Notes: a model not told the origin generated them from the letters alone. A stretch of DNA of 64,000 nt from Aeromonas veronii (GCA_041319085.1 CP101033.1:3560501-3624500), one strand, 5' to 3'; shown: positions 1 to 10,737, counted from the stretch's first letter. A program made the numbers and translations.

Positions 1-742
1 TGGCTAGAAACCAGGGCTCTTTCATGCCGCTCTTGTGACAGCAATAGACCCGCTCGACCCGTTGCCGCTGGCCGGTGAGCTCCACCTCTTTGAGTGTGCG
101 AGTCCGTCCGGTTGGCGTCAGCCAGTCACTGGCTGGCACCTGTTCCATATCGGGATAGCCAACCAGAATATTTCCTTTAAAACGAATGACATACGCAAAG
201 TCCAGCTCTTGCTCAAGGCATTCAAACAGCTCCCTATAGCCAAAGCCCCGGTCGGCGACCACGGTGACAAATACCCCTTCCGGCAAGGTCTGTTTGAGCT
301 TGGTCAGCAGCGCTTTCTCATGGGCATTGCGCTGGCCTTTGAGCAGGGATTTCTGGTGGGTCTTCCACAAGAGCGGCGTGTTGCGGCCATGGCTGGTTTG
401 CAGGCTGATAACCAGGGTACTGTGGTCATCCGCATCAAATTCGGTCCAGTCCATTGAAACGACGATTTCGGTGCGCTCGGCCACCACATAGGGCACCCAG
501 TCATCAAACAGGTTCCAGACGTTGAGCTTGGTGTTGGTGAGCAGGCGGTCGACCTGTTTGACGGCATGCTTTCGCTCCAGCCCATTGGCCAGCGAGAGGC
601 CATTGCCGATGGCATGAATGGCTAATGCTCCTGACTCGATAACGCCAAGAGTGGCATTGGCGAGCGACAAGGCACGCTTGGCATGCATGTCGTGGCCGAA
701 TATGTCATCGATGTGGTTAAGGATCATCTCGTGATTGAACAT
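1..742 (-). CDS. IS4-family transposase, C-terminus beyond window edge
   Basis: An open frame starts at the ATG at 742 (MFNHEMILNHIDDIFGHD) and runs without a stop off the left edge, giving 247 residues. Motifs fit a DDE transposase of the IS4 group: a first acidic residue in MDWTEFDADD and a second in VVADRGFGY, followed by the KGNILVGYPD region. The catalytic glutamate would lie outside the window. It faces away from the ISL3 remnant to its right. I cannot place the element's terminal inverted repeat, so the IS name is left open. The gene is intact as far as it can be seen. Confidence 0.75.
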   Translation of the reverse strand, partial: MFNHEMILNHIDDIFGHDMHAKRALSLANATLGVIESGALAIHAIGNGLSLANGLERKHAVKQVDRLLTNTKLNVWNLFDDWVPYVVAERTEIVVSMDWTEFDADDHSTLVISLQTSHGRNTPLLWKTHQKSLLKGQRNAHEKALLTKLKQTLPEGVFVTVVADRGFGYRELFECLEQELDFAYVIRFKGNILVGYPDMEQVPASDWLTPTGRTRTLKEVELTGQRQRVERVYCCHKSGMKEPWFLA

Positions 743-875
743 GGCGGGCTGTCGCTCGGTATTTGTCGGTCAATACCGGCGATCATACCCCGAAAACCGC
801 GTCATGCCTCGCTCATATGAGGGGATGGCTAAGGGTAGTCGCCAAACAACCGGACTCCCTTACCCTGCTGTCGCT

Positions 876-2074
876 ATGCATCATATTGATTTTGCCTCGT
901 TCTGGCCAGGTTACGACGTTTCTGTCCATCGCCGCTCAGCCACACAAATCACATTGGCTCTTGAGCCTCTCGCCAATCATCTACCGCTCTGTGGTCAGTG
1001 CCATCAACCCTGTCCACTCATCCATGACCGCCGAATGCGCACAGTTCGTGACCGTGACCTCCTTGAACTTCGCGTACATCTGCAAGTCCCCGTCCGTCGG
1101 GTTGACTGCCTGCGTTGTGGTCGGGTTTCTGAGCATATCGATTGGTTACCCCCAGCTCCCGGCTGACACAGCGATTGCTGCGCTGGGTAGAGGCCTTGCT
1201 TGAGTTGATGCCTATCAGTCATATCAGCCAGCTCACCGGACTGCACTGGCATACCATCAAGGCCATCGACAAGCGTCGGCTACAGGCCAGTGTTGGCACC
1301 TTTGAGCCCGGCTCGGTGCGGCGCCTGGTGATGGATGAATTCGCCCTGCATAAAGGCCACCGCTATGCCACAGTGATCATGGATGCTGAACGGACTCGCG
1401 TTTTGTGGGTGGTGCATGGCAACAGCCGAGAGGCTATTCGCCCCTTTTTCGAGCTGATGGGCGAACGATGCCAACAGATTGAAGCGGTGGCCATGGACAT
1501 GAACTCCGCCTTCGATCTGGAAGTGAAACAGCACTGTCCACAGGCGGAGGTGGTGTATGACTTGTTCCATGTGGTGGCCGGTTATGGCCGCAAAGTGCTC
1601 GACCGAATTCGGGTGGATCAAGCCAATGCATTAAAGCATGACAAGCCGGCTCGCAAGGTCGTCAAGCTGGCGCGTTGGTTACTCCTGCGCAATCGAGAAA
1701 ATCTCAAGGAAGACCAGGCGGTGAAATTACAAGAGCTATTGGAAGCCAATAAGCCCTTGGCGACAGCATATGTTCTCAAGGAGGCCCTGAAGGAAATCTG
1801 GTACGCCCCGAGTGTCAGGGAAGGTTGGCGACGATGGAAGGCCTGGATGCGACAAGCGAAGGAAAGTGGCCTGGAGCCCTTAGAGCGTTTTGCCAAAAAC
1901 CTTCGCCGTTACACCCGGGGGATTTTGGCCAGCGCAATCTTTCCCATGCACACCAGCCTGCTGGAGGGCGTGAATAATCGGATCAAGGTGATCAAACGCA
2001 TGGCTTATGGATTTCGGGACTCAGAATACTTTTTCCTGAAAATCAAGGCCGCCTTCCCCGGAAAGACGCGATGA
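876..2074 (+). pseudogene. ISL3-family transposase, frameshifted
   Basis: The first part (876-1163) encodes the N-terminal zinc-binding region with two CxxC pairs (CGQCHQPC and VDCLRCGR). It ends at a stop just after HIDWLPP. The second part continues one frame away from about 1155 to 2074 with the DDE core (VMDEFALHKGH, AVAMDMNSAF, YDLFHVVAGYG) and the ending LLEGVNNRIKVIKRMAYGFR of ISL3 transposases. Joined, the parts give about 400 residues, the family's usual size, so a single base appears to be missing near 1150-1160 in a C-run. ISL3 elements are not known for programmed frameshifting, so this is most likely a dead copy or a base-calling error. Confidence 0.8.
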
Positions 2075-2143
2075 ACCTTTTTTTATGCCTGATCCTTGCC
2101 ACAACGGCCTGAGAGGCGAGGGCGTAGTGCCTCTGGTCTCGGG

Positions 2144-2356
2144 TCAGACAAAGGGCAGCATGCGCTGATAGCGCCCTGCATGTGCCTTGAAGCCCAGCTT
2201 TTCAAACAGGGCGATAGAGCGAACGTTATCTGCATCGATATCTGCGGTGAGGCAGGTGACTCCCAGCGTGCTGGCGTGGGCGAACAGCAATCCGAGCGCT
2301 TCCGACATAAACCCTCTGCGCCAGTAGGCCGCATTAAGCAGACAACCCAATCCCAC
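2144..2356 (-). pseudogene. GNAT acetyltransferase, C-terminal fragment
   Basis: This is a short frame of about 70 residues. It includes AAYWRRGFMSEALGLLF and the ending ADNVRSIALFEKLGFK, which match the acetyl-CoA-binding and C-terminal strands of RimJ/RimL-type N-acetyltransferases. The N-terminal half of the fold is missing: the frame upstream of 2356 becomes arginine-rich and unlike any GNAT. It lies just right of the ISL3 remnant, so the loss may be linked to past IS activity. It is very unlikely to be functional. Confidence 0.55.
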
Positions 2357-2612
2357 TCTTGTCCGCCGCGGCCTGACTTTGCGCAGCCGCGGCGTTCTGT
2401 TTTTAAGGCTTTCCCTCCCCGTTTATTGGCGGATGGCCGGTGCGCCTGTGACAGGGCTTTCGTGGCATCCTGCAAATGCCAATCAGACTGAACTGACTGG
2501 CCAGCCGCCCCTTGCCAATGGATTTTTCTCGCTAACTCCCCCGCCAGATCAAAAAATTCATTTTATATATGGGTTAACGTGACCCCAGAATCATCTTCCA
2601 GCGAGATATCCC

Positions 2613-3113
2613 ATGAACATGAGCAACACAGAGCGTTTGATCCTGAGCAACCAGTACGAAATTCTGGCGAAACTCAATCCAGAGAGAGCGGACGTCTACC
2701 AGCGCGCCAGCACCATCATCGAGCGCGGCTACTGCCTGCAGATCCTCGAGCTGGAGAAGAGTTTCGGTCATCTGGATCTGGCTACCTGCCAGGAGGTGAT
2801 CGACACTCTGGAGCTGCATCACGCACTGGCTATCTCATGGGGCAATCTGGATGCGGCCGATCAGGGCGAGATCAATGCCAGCCGTCTGGAGTTCAACGGC
2901 TACAGCCGTAGTCAGGAGCGAGAGCTGGCCGACTATGTCTGCTTCCTGCTGGAGGTGGACAAGCGCTTTCCCGAGCTCAAATGCCCGTGCGACGAGCTCT
3001 CCAGCGACATAGCCATGCGCGACAAGTACCAGCGCATGCTGACCGTATGGCGTCAGTGCCCGCGTCAGTACAAGCTCTCCATTCAGGAGATCCGCAAGGT
3101 ATTGGCGGCCTGA
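2613..3113 (+). CDS. yfbU: YfbU family protein
   Basis: The 166-residue protein aligns by eye over its full length with E. coli YfbU (164 aa). Shared stretches include ERLILSNQYEIL, TIIERGYCLQI, EKYQRML-like DKYQRMLTVW and CPRQYKLS. The ATG at 2613 gives MNMSNTERL, matching the family's usual MEMTNAQRL start. The molecular role is unresolved in the literature I know. It sits convergent to yfbV, with a shared terminator between them, and close to ackA, the same neighbourhood as in enterics. Confidence 0.92.
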   Translation: MNMSNTERLILSNQYEILAKLNPERADVYQRASTIIERGYCLQILELEKSFGHLDLATCQEVIDTLELHHALAISWGNLDAADQGEINASRLEFNGYSRSQERELADYVCFLLEVDKRFPELKCPCDELSSDIAMRDKYQRMLTVWRQCPRQYKLSIQEIRKVLAA

Positions 3114-3133
3114 TCCGCACACCAACCGCAACA

Positions 3134-3158
3134 AAAAAGGCGCCACTGGCGCCTTTTT
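3134..3158. terminator. Bidirectional terminator between yfbU and yfbV
   Basis: A perfect stem GGCGCC/GGCGCC with a 3-nt loop is flanked by A-run and T-run on the two sides. It can therefore serve both yfbU (+) and yfbV (-). Confidence 0.85.
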
Positions 3159-3172
3159 GCATCTGAATCGGG

Positions 3173-3613
3173 TTATTCATAGAGAAAAGATTTATCGAGC
3201 TGCTGGAAAGCGGCCTTAAGGGTATCGGCCAGCTCTTCATAGCGGGGCTGTGACACCAGCTGACGACGCCCCCCCTGCTCGTTCATCTTGCCGTTGATCT
3301 CCCGATACCAGCTCGCCAGCGAAGGGGGCAAACGGGTGTCGGCGCGCTGACCGAGCCAGTAGTAACCCTGCAGCGGCAAACTGAGCAGAAACAGCACGGA
3401 AGTGATGACGGAGGGCCAATAGTGCAACTCGCCAAATTGGAACTGCAGCATCACGCTCAGCACCGCCAGCGCCGGGATCACCTTGAGGGCGAACTCGGTC
3501 GCCTTAATCACCCTGTTTTCAGGAAACATAGAATTGAGCTCGGGACGGCGCGGCCAAAGCGTCATATAATGGCGGCCTTGCTGTAATTTAGTTCCAAAAA
3601 TGTTCATGCTCAT
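3173..3613 (-). CDS. yfbV: YfbV / UPF0208 membrane protein (Ter macrodomain insulation)
   Basis: The 146-residue protein shares the family pattern GRHYMTLWP, ENRVIKATEFALK, LPLQGYYWLG and YEELADTLKAAFQQLDKSFL. Two hydrophobic segments (about residues 41-60 and 65-85) fit an inner-membrane protein. E. coli YfbV (151 aa) helps keep the terminus macrodomain separate. The ATG at 3613 is preferred because GGAGG lies 5 nt upstream; the frame can extend upstream but without a ribosome site. It is transcribed away from ackA. Confidence 0.88.
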   Translation of the reverse strand: MSMNIFGTKLQQGRHYMTLWPRRPELNSMFPENRVIKATEFALKVIPALAVLSVMLQFQFGELHYWPSVITSVLFLLSLPLQGYYWLGQRADTRLPPSLASWYREINGKMNEQGGRRQLVSQPRYEELADTLKAAFQQLDKSFLYE

Positions 3614-3917
3614 ACTACCTCCGAGCGCTTTTTGAACGCACAAACGGCAAAACCTCGAAAAAACTTGATGTAAAGTAACAAGAGCTGAGGATGACTTTGT
3701 TATTTTCCAACAATCGGGTTATCCTTTGTACACCCATTTTTGCGTCAAAAGCGTCTTGCTATTGACCTGTCAGGGACGTCTGGATTTCGGGTCTTGTATC
3801 ACTATACAAGGGGCAAGCAACAGATTGCCAACCCTCATAAGGATAAGTTGAAAGTTTTTGGCCGCGCCGCGTCCAACGCATCCGCCTACACAACCCAATC
3901 TGCGATAGGATTTATTC

Positions 3918-5120
3918 ATGAGTAAGCTGGTTCTTGTTCTTAACTGTGGCAGCTCTTCCCTGAAGTTTGCCGTCATTGACGCAACCACCGGTGATGACCT
4001 GCTGTCCGGCCTGGCCGAGTGCTTCAACCTCGACGACGCCCGCATCAAGTGGAAACTGAATGGCGAGAAAGGCAGTGCCGATCTGGGCGCGGGTGCCGCT
4101 CACCAGGAAGCGCTGGACTTCATCGTCAACAAGATCCTGCCGCTCAATCCGGAACTGGCCAAGAACCTGATCGCCATCGGTCACCGCGTTGTTCACGGTG
4201 GCGAGCGCTTCACCTCTTCCGTTGTCATCTGCGAAGAGGTGATTGCCGGCATCGAAGCCGCTGTGCCGTACGCACCGCTGCACAACCCGGCTCACCTGAT
4301 CGGTATCCGTGAAGCTCGCCGCGTATTCCCGGCGCTGGCTGACAAGAACGTGGCCGTATTCGATACCGCGTTCCATCAGTCCATGCCGGAAGAAGCCTTC
4401 CTGTACGCTCTGCCGTACAAGCTCTACAAAGAGAACGGCATCCGTCGCTACGGCGCCCACGGCACCAGCCACTACTACATTAGCCTGGAAGCTGCCAAGC
4501 AGCTGAACAAGCCGGTTGAAGAGCTGAACATCATCAACTGCCACCTGGGCAACGGCGGTTCCGTCTGCGCCATCAAGAACGGCAAGTCTGTTGATACCTC
4601 CATGGGTCTGACCCCGCTGGAAGGCCTGGTCATGGGTACCCGCTCTGGCGATCTGGACCCGGCCATCATCTTCTTCCTGCACGACAAGCTGGGCATGAGC
4701 GTTGCCGATATCAACACCATGCTGACCAAAGAGTCCGGCCTGCAAGGTCTGACCGAAGTGACCTCCGACTGCCGTTTCGTTGAAGACAACTACGACAGCA
4801 AAGAAGAAGCCAAGCGTGCCATGGACGTTTACTGCTACCGCCTGGCCAAGTACATCGGCGCCTACGCCGCCGCCATGGACGGTCGTCTGGACGCCGTCGT
4901 CTTCACCGGTGGTATCGGTGAAAACTCCGCACCTATTCGTGAAATCACCCTGAACAAGCTGGGTCTGCTGGGCTTTGACGTCGATCACGACGCCAACCTG
5001 GCTGCCCGCTTCGGCAAGGGTGGCGAGATCACCAAGGCCGGATCTACCAAAGCCCTGGTTATCCCGACCAATGAAGAGTGGGTTATCGCCCACGATGCGC
5101 TGGAACTGGTCAGCGCTTAA
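3918..5120 (+). CDS. ackA: Acetate kinase
   Basis: AckA reversibly converts acetyl phosphate and ADP to acetate and ATP in the cytoplasm. The 400-residue protein begins [18 protein letters not shown] (phosphate-binding loop with Asn7). It contains [21 protein letters not shown] (catalytic Asp), [17 protein letters not shown] and [15 protein letters not shown], all hallmark acetokinase motifs. AGGA sits about 7 nt before the ATG. It is followed 72 nt later by pta, with a terminator-like hairpin between them, so pta may receive only part of the ackA transcript. Confidence 0.98.
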   Translation: MSKLVLVLNCGSSSLKFAVIDATTGDDLLSGLAECFNLDDARIKWKLNGEKGSADLGAGAAHQEALDFIVNKILPLNPELAKNLIAIGHRVVHGGERFTSSVVICEEVIAGIEAAVPYAPLHNPAHLIGIREARRVFPALADKNVAVFDTAFHQSMPEEAFLYALPYKLYKENGIRRYGAHGTSHYYISLEAAKQLNKPVEELNIINCHLGNGGSVCAIKNGKSVDTSMGLTPLEGLVMGTRSGDLDPAIIFFLHDKLGMSVADINTMLTKESGLQGLTEVTSDCRFVEDNYDSKEEAKRAMDVYCYRLAKYIGAYAAAMDGRLDAVVFTGGIGENSAPIREITLNKLGLLGFDVDHDANLAARFGKGGEITKAGSTKALVIPTNEEWVIAHDALELVSA

Positions 5121-5137
5121 TTAACGCAGTAACTCGA

Positions 5138-5160
5138 GGCCGCCCAATGGGCGGCCTTTT
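5138..5160 (+). terminator. Hairpin between ackA and pta (possible attenuator)
   Basis: The stem GGCCGCCC/GGGCGGCC has a 3-nt loop and a short T-run. It lies inside what is otherwise a two-gene operon, so partial termination is more likely than a hard stop. Confidence 0.7.
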
Positions 5161-5192
5161 CCTGATCCCAAAAAATGAACAAGGGGTATAAA

Positions 5193-7355
5193 GTGGCACG
5201 CACTATTATGCTTATCCCGGTCGGCACTGGTGTCGGCGTAACTTCCGTGAGTCTTGGTGTTGTTCGCGCCATGGAACGTCACGGTGTCAATGTCAGCTTC
5301 TTCAAACCGGTTGCCCAACCGCGTCCGGGTGAAACCGGTGCCGAGCGATCAACCGCCGTTATCCGCGCTGCTGCCAACATCAATCCGCCCGAGCCGTTCA
5401 CCCTCTCCTACGCCGAGAACATGATCAGCACCAGCAACACCGATATCCTGCTGGAAGAGATCGTGGCCCGCTTCGAAGAGCACGTGAAATCCAGTGGTGC
5501 CGAAGTGCTGGTTGTCGAAGGTATGGTGCCGACCGACAAGCAGCCCTTTGCCAACAAGTTGAACTACGACGTTGCCAAGGCGCTGGACGCTGACATGGTA
5601 TTCGTGACCCACCCGGGCCATGACTCCAGCCAGAAGCTGAAAGAACGCATCGAGCTGGCCTGCTCCAACTTCGGTGGTGTCAACAACCCCCGCATCGTGG
5701 GTTGCGTGATCAACAAGGTTGGCGCGCCGGTTGACGAGCATGGCGTCACCCGCCCTGATCTGACCGAGATGTTCGAAGCCCATCACCACACATCTGACGC
5801 CGCCCACAACCTGGAAGTGCTGCAAGTGTTTGGCAAGAGCCCGCTGCGCATCCTGGGTTGTATCCCCTGGAACACCCAACTGATCGCCCCGCGCGCCAAG
5901 GATCTCGCCAAGCATCTGGCCGCCAAGATCCTGCACAAGGGTGAGCTGGACAGCCGTCGCCTGCAGACCGTGACCTTCTGTGCCCGCTCCATCCACAACA
6001 TGGTTGAGCACTTCCGTCCGGGCAGCCTGCTGGTGACCTCTGGCGACCGTTCTGATGTCATCGTCTCTGCCTGCCTCTCTGCCATGAACGGCGTCAAGCT
6101 GGGCGCGCTGCTGCTGACCGGTAACTACCATCCTGAACCGCAGGTAATGGCGCTGTGCCAACAGGCCATGGCCACCGGCCTGCCGATCATGATGACCGGC
6201 ACCAACACCTGGCAGACCGCCGTCAGCCTGCAGAACTTCAACGTCGATATTCCGGAAGATGACCGCGAGCGTATCGAGCTGGTGCAAGACTATGTGGCTG
6301 GCCACATCGACAAGCACTGGATCGAGTCGCTGACTGTCAGCTCTACCCGTTCCCGTCGTCTGAGCCCGCCGGCGTTCCGTTATCAGCTGACCGAGCTGGC
6401 CCGTCATGCCAACAAGCGCGTCGTGCTGCCGGAAGGCGACGAGCCGCGCACTATCAAGGCTGCCGCCATCTGTGCCGAGCGTGGCATCGCCCGCCCGGTG
6501 CTGCTGGGCAACCCGGAAGAGATCCGCCGTGTTGCAGAGCAGCAGGGTGTGGTACTGACCGATCGCGTCGAGATCATCGATCCGGCCGTTGTACGCGAGC
6601 GCTATGTGCCGCGTCTGGTCGAGCTGCGCAAGAGCAAGGGTATGACCGAAGTGGTTGCTCGCGAACAGCTGGAAGACAACGTGGTACTGGGTACCATGAT
6701 GCTGGAGCGCAATGAAGTTGACGGCCTGGTATCCGGCGCGGTGCACACCACTGCCAACACCATCCGTCCGCCGATGCAGATCATCAAGACCGCTCCGGGC
6801 TCTTCCCTGATCTCCTCCATCTTCTTCATGCTGCTGCCGGACCAGGTACTGGTCTACGGTGACTGCGCGATCAACCCGGATCCGACTGCCGAGCAGCTGG
6901 CCGAGATCGCCATCCAGTCCGCTGACTCTGCTGCCGCTTTCGGCATCGAGCCGCGCGTCGCCATGATCTCCTACTCTACCGGTACCTCTGGCGCCGGTGC
7001 CGATGTAGAGAAAGTGCGTGAAGCGACCGAGCTGGCCAAGGCCAAGCGCCCCGACCTCATCATCGACGGTCCGCTGCAGTACGACGCGGCCATCATGGAG
7101 AACGTGGCCAAATCCAAGGCACCGAACTCACCGGTTGCCGGTAAAGCCACCGTGTTCGTGTTCCCTGACCTGAACACCGGTAACACCACTTACAAAGCGG
7201 TACAGCGTTCCGCCGAGCTGGTCTCCATCGGCCCGATGCTGCAAGGCATGCGCAAGCCGGTCAACGACCTCTCCCGTGGCGCCCTGGTGGACGACATCGT
7301 CTACACCATCGCCCTGACCGGTATCCAGGCTGCTCAGGCTGACGAACAAGCTTAA
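5193..7355 (+). CDS. pta: Phosphate acetyltransferase (long, DRTGG-containing form)
   Basis: Pta exchanges acetyl-CoA and phosphate for acetyl phosphate and CoA, feeding AckA. The 720-residue protein has the N-terminal P-loop-like domain ([20 protein letters not shown]), the middle DRTGG domain and the C-terminal PTA_PTB catalytic domain ([41 protein letters not shown]). Start choice: an ATG at 5175 is in frame, but AAGGGG (5181-5186) lies between it and the GTG at 5193. The GTG then yields VARTIMLIP, matching the enteric start. GTG 5193 is therefore favoured. A strong terminator follows. Confidence 0.97.
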   Translation: MARTIMLIPVGTGVGVTSVSLGVVRAMERHGVNVSFFKPVAQPRPGETGAERSTAVIRAAANINPPEPFTLSYAENMISTSNTDILLEEIVARFEEHVKSSGAEVLVVEGMVPTDKQPFANKLNYDVAKALDADMVFVTHPGHDSSQKLKERIELACSNFGGVNNPRIVGCVINKVGAPVDEHGVTRPDLTEMFEAHHHTSDAAHNLEVLQVFGKSPLRILGCIPWNTQLIAPRAKDLAKHLAAKILHKGELDSRRLQTVTFCARSIHNMVEHFRPGSLLVTSGDRSDVIVSACLSAMNGVKLGALLLTGNYHPEPQVMALCQQAMATGLPIMMTGTNTWQTAVSLQNFNVDIPEDDRERIELVQDYVAGHIDKHWIESLTVSSTRSRRLSPPAFRYQLTELARHANKRVVLPEGDEPRTIKAAAICAERGIARPVLLGNPEEIRRVAEQQGVVLTDRVEIIDPAVVRERYVPRLVELRKSKGMTEVVAREQLEDNVVLGTMMLERNEVDGLVSGAVHTTANTIRPPMQIIKTAPGSSLISSIFFMLLPDQVLVYGDCAINPDPTAEQLAEIAIQSADSAAAFGIEPRVAMISYSTGTSGAGADVEKVREATELAKAKRPDLIIDGPLQYDAAIMENVAKSKAPNSPVAGKATVFVFPDLNTGNTTYKAVQRSAELVSIGPMLQGMRKPVNDLSRGALVDDIVYTIALTGIQAAQADEQA

Positions 7356-7384
7356 TCAGCTCTAGCCTGAAAAAAACCGATCAC

Positions 7385-7416
7385 AAAGGCTGCTCACCTC
7401 AGGTGAGCAGCCTTTT
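7385..7416 (+). terminator. Rho-independent terminator after pta
   Basis: A 15-bp perfect inverted repeat (AAAGGCTGCTCACCT and its complement) is followed by a run of six T. It closes the ackA-pta unit. Confidence 0.92.
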
Positions 7417-7722
7417 TTATTGATTATCTTTTGAACACTGGTGAAACATACCACCGAAACTATTCTTCGCAGCAGAATGTCATGCAGCATAGCGGCGATG
7501 AGTTGCACAATGGCTCTCGGGGATGTGCACTCGCCACACCAACGGTGCATGTAAAATACATTCAAAATCATCAAGTTGAATCGGTGGGCCGCGCACTTAT
7601 AGCAAATCTGCCGCCATCGGCATGGCGATCTCACCTGTCAGAAATTGCAGTAAAAAAGACCCGTTCGTTGCGCTATTCGTCAATGTGCCACTTGGCAATA
7701 TCCACATCATGGAGGAATGGAA
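7417..7722. other. Intergenic region without a recognisable gene
   Basis: About 300 bases lie between the pta terminator and the ComEA-like gene. No reading frame here resembles a protein. It presumably holds the promoter of the downstream gene; I see no convincing -35/-10 pair or operator. Confidence 0.5.
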
Positions 7723-8043
7723 ATGCTGATGAAGAAGATCTCTGCAGTCATGCTGCTGGCCTGCTTGCCCCTGCTCAGCCAACCCGTGCTGGCAGCAGAT
7801 AAGGCAGCGCCCAAGCAAACAACCACGGTCGCGGTCGCCAAGGAGGGCGGCAAACTGAATATCAATACGGCCACCCTTGCCGAACTCACCAGCCTGAAAG
7901 GCATCGGTGACAAGAAAGCACAAGCCATTGTCGACCATCGGGAAAAACAGGGCAAATTCACTTCAGTCGATCAGCTGGCGGATGTCAATGGCATTGGCCC
8001 GGCCACGCTGGAGGCCAACCGTGACATGATCATCGTCAAATAA
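7723..8043 (+). CDS. Secreted ComEA-like helix-hairpin-helix protein
   Basis: The 106-residue protein has a cleavable signal peptide (MLMKKISAVMLLACLPLL to about VLAADK), a short linker and a ComEA-type HhH domain: KLNINTATLAELTSLKGIGDKKA, then VNGIGPATLE. ComEA proteins bind incoming DNA in the periplasm during natural transformation. Short forms like this are widespread in gammaproteobacteria, and their role is not always competence. The ATG at 7723 is chosen because GGAGG at 7711-7715 gives a spacing of 7; the ATG at 7717 would be too close. Confidence 0.85.
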   Translation: MLMKKISAVMLLACLPLLSQPVLAADKAAPKQTTTVAVAKEGGKLNINTATLAELTSLKGIGDKKAQAIVDHREKQGKFTSVDQLADVNGIGPATLEANRDMIIVK

Positions 8044-8064
8044 CGTCCGAGCTCTGCATATACA

Positions 8065-8094
8065 AATGGGGCAGCCTGTGGCTGCCCCATTTTT
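8065..8094 (+). terminator. Terminator after comEA-like gene
   Basis: A 12-bp stem (AATGGGGCAGCC and complement) with a 3-nt loop is followed by T-run. It separates the gene from galU. Confidence 0.88.
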
Positions 8095-8139
8095 CTTGGA
8101 GTATGATTGCCGCACTTTCATCTGTCTGGATAGTTTCCC

Positions 8140-9051
8140 ATGAAAAAGACCCCTCTCGTTGTTCGCAAAGCTGTGCTCCCGGTAGCCGGTCTGGGTACCC
8201 GTATGCTGCCAGCTACCAAGGCCATCCCGAAAGAGATGTTGCCAGTGGTCGATAAACCGCTGATCCAGTATGTGGTGCGCGAAGCCATCGCCGCCGGGAT
8301 CAAGGAGATCATTCTGGTCACCCACTCAAGCAAGAACTCCATCGAAAACCACTTCGACAAGAGCTTCGAGCTGGAAGCGACCCTTGAGAAGCGGGTCAAG
8401 CGCCAGTTGCTGGAAGAGGTGCAACAGATCTGTCCGAAAGATGTCACCATCATGCACGTCCGCCAGGGAGAGGCGAAAGGCTTGGGCCATGCGGTACTGT
8501 GCGCCCGTCCGCTGATCGGTGATAACCCGTTCGCCGTGCTGCTGCCGGATGTGCTGATCGACGAGGTGGCCAGCGACCTGAAGCAGGACAACCTGGCCGA
8601 GATGGTACACCTGTTCGAAGAGAACCAGATCAGCCAGATCATGGTGGAAGCGGTTCCCGAGAGTGAAGTGGATAAGTACGGCATCGCCGACATCAAGGGT
8701 GAAGCCCTGAGCGAGGGGATGTCCCTGCCGATGCAGGCCATTGTCGAGAAGCCGCCTCGTGACGAAGCCCCTTCCAATCTGGCAGTGGTGGGTCGCTATG
8801 TGCTCTCCTCCAACATCTGGCCGCTGCTGGAGAAGACCCCGACTGGCGCCGGGGACGAGATCCAACTGACCGATGCCATCGCCATGTTGATGGAGCATGA
8901 GCAGGTCAACGCCTATTTTATGAAGGGGCGCAGCCACGATTGCGGCAGCAAGCTCGGGTATATGAAAGCCAATGTGGAATATGCCGTCCGTCACCGGGAG
9001 CTGAACGGCGAATTCACTACCTGGTTGAAGCAGTTCGTCAAGCAGCTGTAA
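8140..9051 (+). CDS. galU: UTP-glucose-1-phosphate uridylyltransferase
   Basis: GalU makes UDP-glucose from UTP and glucose-1-phosphate for LPS, capsule and glycogen-linked pathways. The 303-residue protein has the nucleotidyltransferase signature [21 protein letters not shown], then [38 protein letters not shown] and [22 protein letters not shown]. The length is typical of the E. coli enzyme (302 aa). It is a single gene bracketed by terminators. Confidence 0.97.
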   Translation: MKKTPLVVRKAVLPVAGLGTRMLPATKAIPKEMLPVVDKPLIQYVVREAIAAGIKEIILVTHSSKNSIENHFDKSFELEATLEKRVKRQLLEEVQQICPKDVTIMHVRQGEAKGLGHAVLCARPLIGDNPFAVLLPDVLIDEVASDLKQDNLAEMVHLFEENQISQIMVEAVPESEVDKYGIADIKGEALSEGMSLPMQAIVEKPPRDEAPSNLAVVGRYVLSSNIWPLLEKTPTGAGDEIQLTDAIAMLMEHEQVNAYFMKGRSHDCGSKLGYMKANVEYAVRHRELNGEFTTWLKQFVKQL

Positions 9052-9088
9052 TAGCTGAATATTTACCCAACAGACAGAATAAAAGGCT

Positions 9089-9111
9089 GGGCATCATTTG
9101 ATGCCCTTTTT
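9089..9111 (+). terminator. Terminator after galU
   Basis: The inverted repeat GGGCATCA/TGATGCCC with a very small loop is followed by five T. Confidence 0.8.
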
Positions 9112-9264
9112 CATTTTATAAACATAAAATCAACCATTGATAGATAAAATAACGTCAAAAACGCTCGTTGTAATTCGATTCCGCTTGTTTTATAAGGAAT
9201 ACGGCTTGTTCCTAGCCCTTGCATAAAATTTCTAAAAAAATATAAGACACAGGTGGAAGTTCCA

Positions 9265-10662
9265 ATGAATAACCCGTCCAAAGGGACCTTTTTAGGTCAT
9301 CCTAAAGGGCTTTTTTTGCTCTTTAGTACCGAACTGTGGGAGAGATTCTCCTATTACGGCATGCGTGCCGTGCTGGTGCTCTATCTGACTGATCTAACTG
9401 CCAACGGCGGTCTGGGCTGGAGTCAGGCAGACGCCCTCAAACTCTACGGTATCTATACCGGTCTGGTTTATATCACCCCGCTGATCGGCGGCTGGCTGGC
9501 TGACACCTTCCTGGGTCAACGTCGCGCCATTCTGATCGGTGCCGTGCTGATGGCCGCAGGTCAGTTCACCCTGGCGCTGCCCCATGACATGTTCGCGGAC
9601 AGCGTAACCACCATGTTCTATCTGGGCCTGGCTGGTCTTATCGTGGGTAATGGTTTGTTTAAGCCGAACATCTCGACCATGGTAGGTGACCTCTATGAAG
9701 AGGGCGATCATCGCCGAGATGGTGCCTTTACCATCTTTTATATGGGGATCAACCTGGGGGCTCTGTTGGCCGGCTTCATCGCGGGTGCGGCAGCGAACGC
9801 CTATGGTTGGCAAGCAGCCTTCGTCGTTGCAGGTATCGGCATGCTGATATCACTGGTCATGCAGGCCACCATGGCCCAACGTTTTCTCGGTGATATCGGT
9901 CGTGTTCCTGCGGCACAGCGGGCAGCGGCACAACGCTCCAAAGAACAGAAAACACCACTCACCAAGCAGGAAGTGGATCGCATCAAAGTCATTCTGGTTC
10001 TGGGTCTGTTCACCATCATCTTCTGGGCCGGTTTCGAGCAGGCAGGTGGTCTGATGAACCTCTACACCCAGGAGTATACCGACCGCATGATCGGCAGCTT
10101 CGAAGTGCCGACCGCCTGGTTCCAGTCCCTGAACCCCTTCTTCATTATCACCCTGGCCCCGATCGTGGCAGCCATCTGGATCAAGCTCGGCAAGAAAGAG
10201 CCGAACTCTCCGGTCAAGTTCGCCATGGGTCTGCTGTTCCTGGCTATCGGTTTCCTGTTCATGGTCGGTGCCGTGCTGCAGCAAGGTGGTGACCAGACCG
10301 TCAAGACTTCCATGTTCTGGCTGGTTGGCGCTTACCTGTTCCACACCCTGGGCGAGCTCTGCCTCTCCCCGATCGGCCTCTCCATGGTGACCAAGCTGGC
10401 TCCGCTGCGTCTGGCCTCCCTGATGATGGGTGCCTGGTTTGGCTTCAATGCCTTGGCCAACTACATTGCCGGCTTCGTCGGCTCCTTCGTCGGTGAAGCG
10501 GGCCCGCTCGCCATCTTCGGCGGCATCGCCACTGCCGCCGTGATCAGCGCCCTGATCCTGCTGGCCATGGCCAACCGCCTGGTCTACTGGATGCACGGTG
10601 CCGAAGGCCCGGCCAAAGAGCCGCAAGCTCAAGAGAAGAAACTGCACTCCGCCACCGTCTAA
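9265..10662 (+). CDS. POT/PTR family proton-dependent oligopeptide transporter
   Basis: This inner-membrane symporter takes up di- and tripeptides with protons. The 465-residue protein has about 12-14 hydrophobic segments and the PTR2 signatures ELWERFSYYGMRAVLVLYL (ExxERFxYY proton-coupling motif in TM1) and GLFKPNISTMVGDLY. ATG 9265 (MNNPSKGTFLGHPKG) is chosen over the in-frame GTG at 9253 because GGTGGA lies just before it. It is closest to the DtpA/DtpB group, but I cannot assign which. It converges on rssB with a shared terminator. Confidence 0.92.
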   Translation: MNNPSKGTFLGHPKGLFLLFSTELWERFSYYGMRAVLVLYLTDLTANGGLGWSQADALKLYGIYTGLVYITPLIGGWLADTFLGQRRAILIGAVLMAAGQFTLALPHDMFADSVTTMFYLGLAGLIVGNGLFKPNISTMVGDLYEEGDHRRDGAFTIFYMGINLGALLAGFIAGAAANAYGWQAAFVVAGIGMLISLVMQATMAQRFLGDIGRVPAAQRAAAQRSKEQKTPLTKQEVDRIKVILVLGLFTIIFWAGFEQAGGLMNLYTQEYTDRMIGSFEVPTAWFQSLNPFFIITLAPIVAAIWIKLGKKEPNSPVKFAMGLLFLAIGFLFMVGAVLQQGGDQTVKTSMFWLVGAYLFHTLGELCLSPIGLSMVTKLAPLRLASLMMGAWFGFNALANYIAGFVGSFVGEAGPLAIFGGIATAAVISALILLAMANRLVYWMHGAEGPAKEPQAQEKKLHSATV

Positions 10663-10683
10663 ACGGTCAGGATTGTAAACAAC

Positions 10684-10712
10684 AAACAGGGCGCCTATCG
10701 GGCGCCCTGTTT
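10684..10712. terminator. Bidirectional terminator between POT gene and rssB
   Basis: A 12-bp stem (AAACAGGGCGCC and complement) has a 5-nt loop, with A and T runs on the two sides. Confidence 0.85.
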
Positions 10713-10737
10713 GCTTTGGCCTGTTTATCAGGCGGCG

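Noticed and set aside
35..491. Plus-strand frames in the first 500 bases
   Set aside because: They lie opposite the IS4-type transposase frame, which has clear DDE motifs and runs off the edge.
1142..2074. Programmed -1 frameshift in the ISL3 transposase
   Set aside because: The C-run offers some slippage, but ISL3 transposases are normally made from one frame, and no stimulating structure is evident. A deletion is simpler.
3912..7349. Long minus-strand open frames opposite ackA and pta (up to 465 codons)
   Set aside because: They are mirror frames of GC-rich, codon-biased genes. They have no ribosome sites and give low-complexity His/Val/Gly-rich products.
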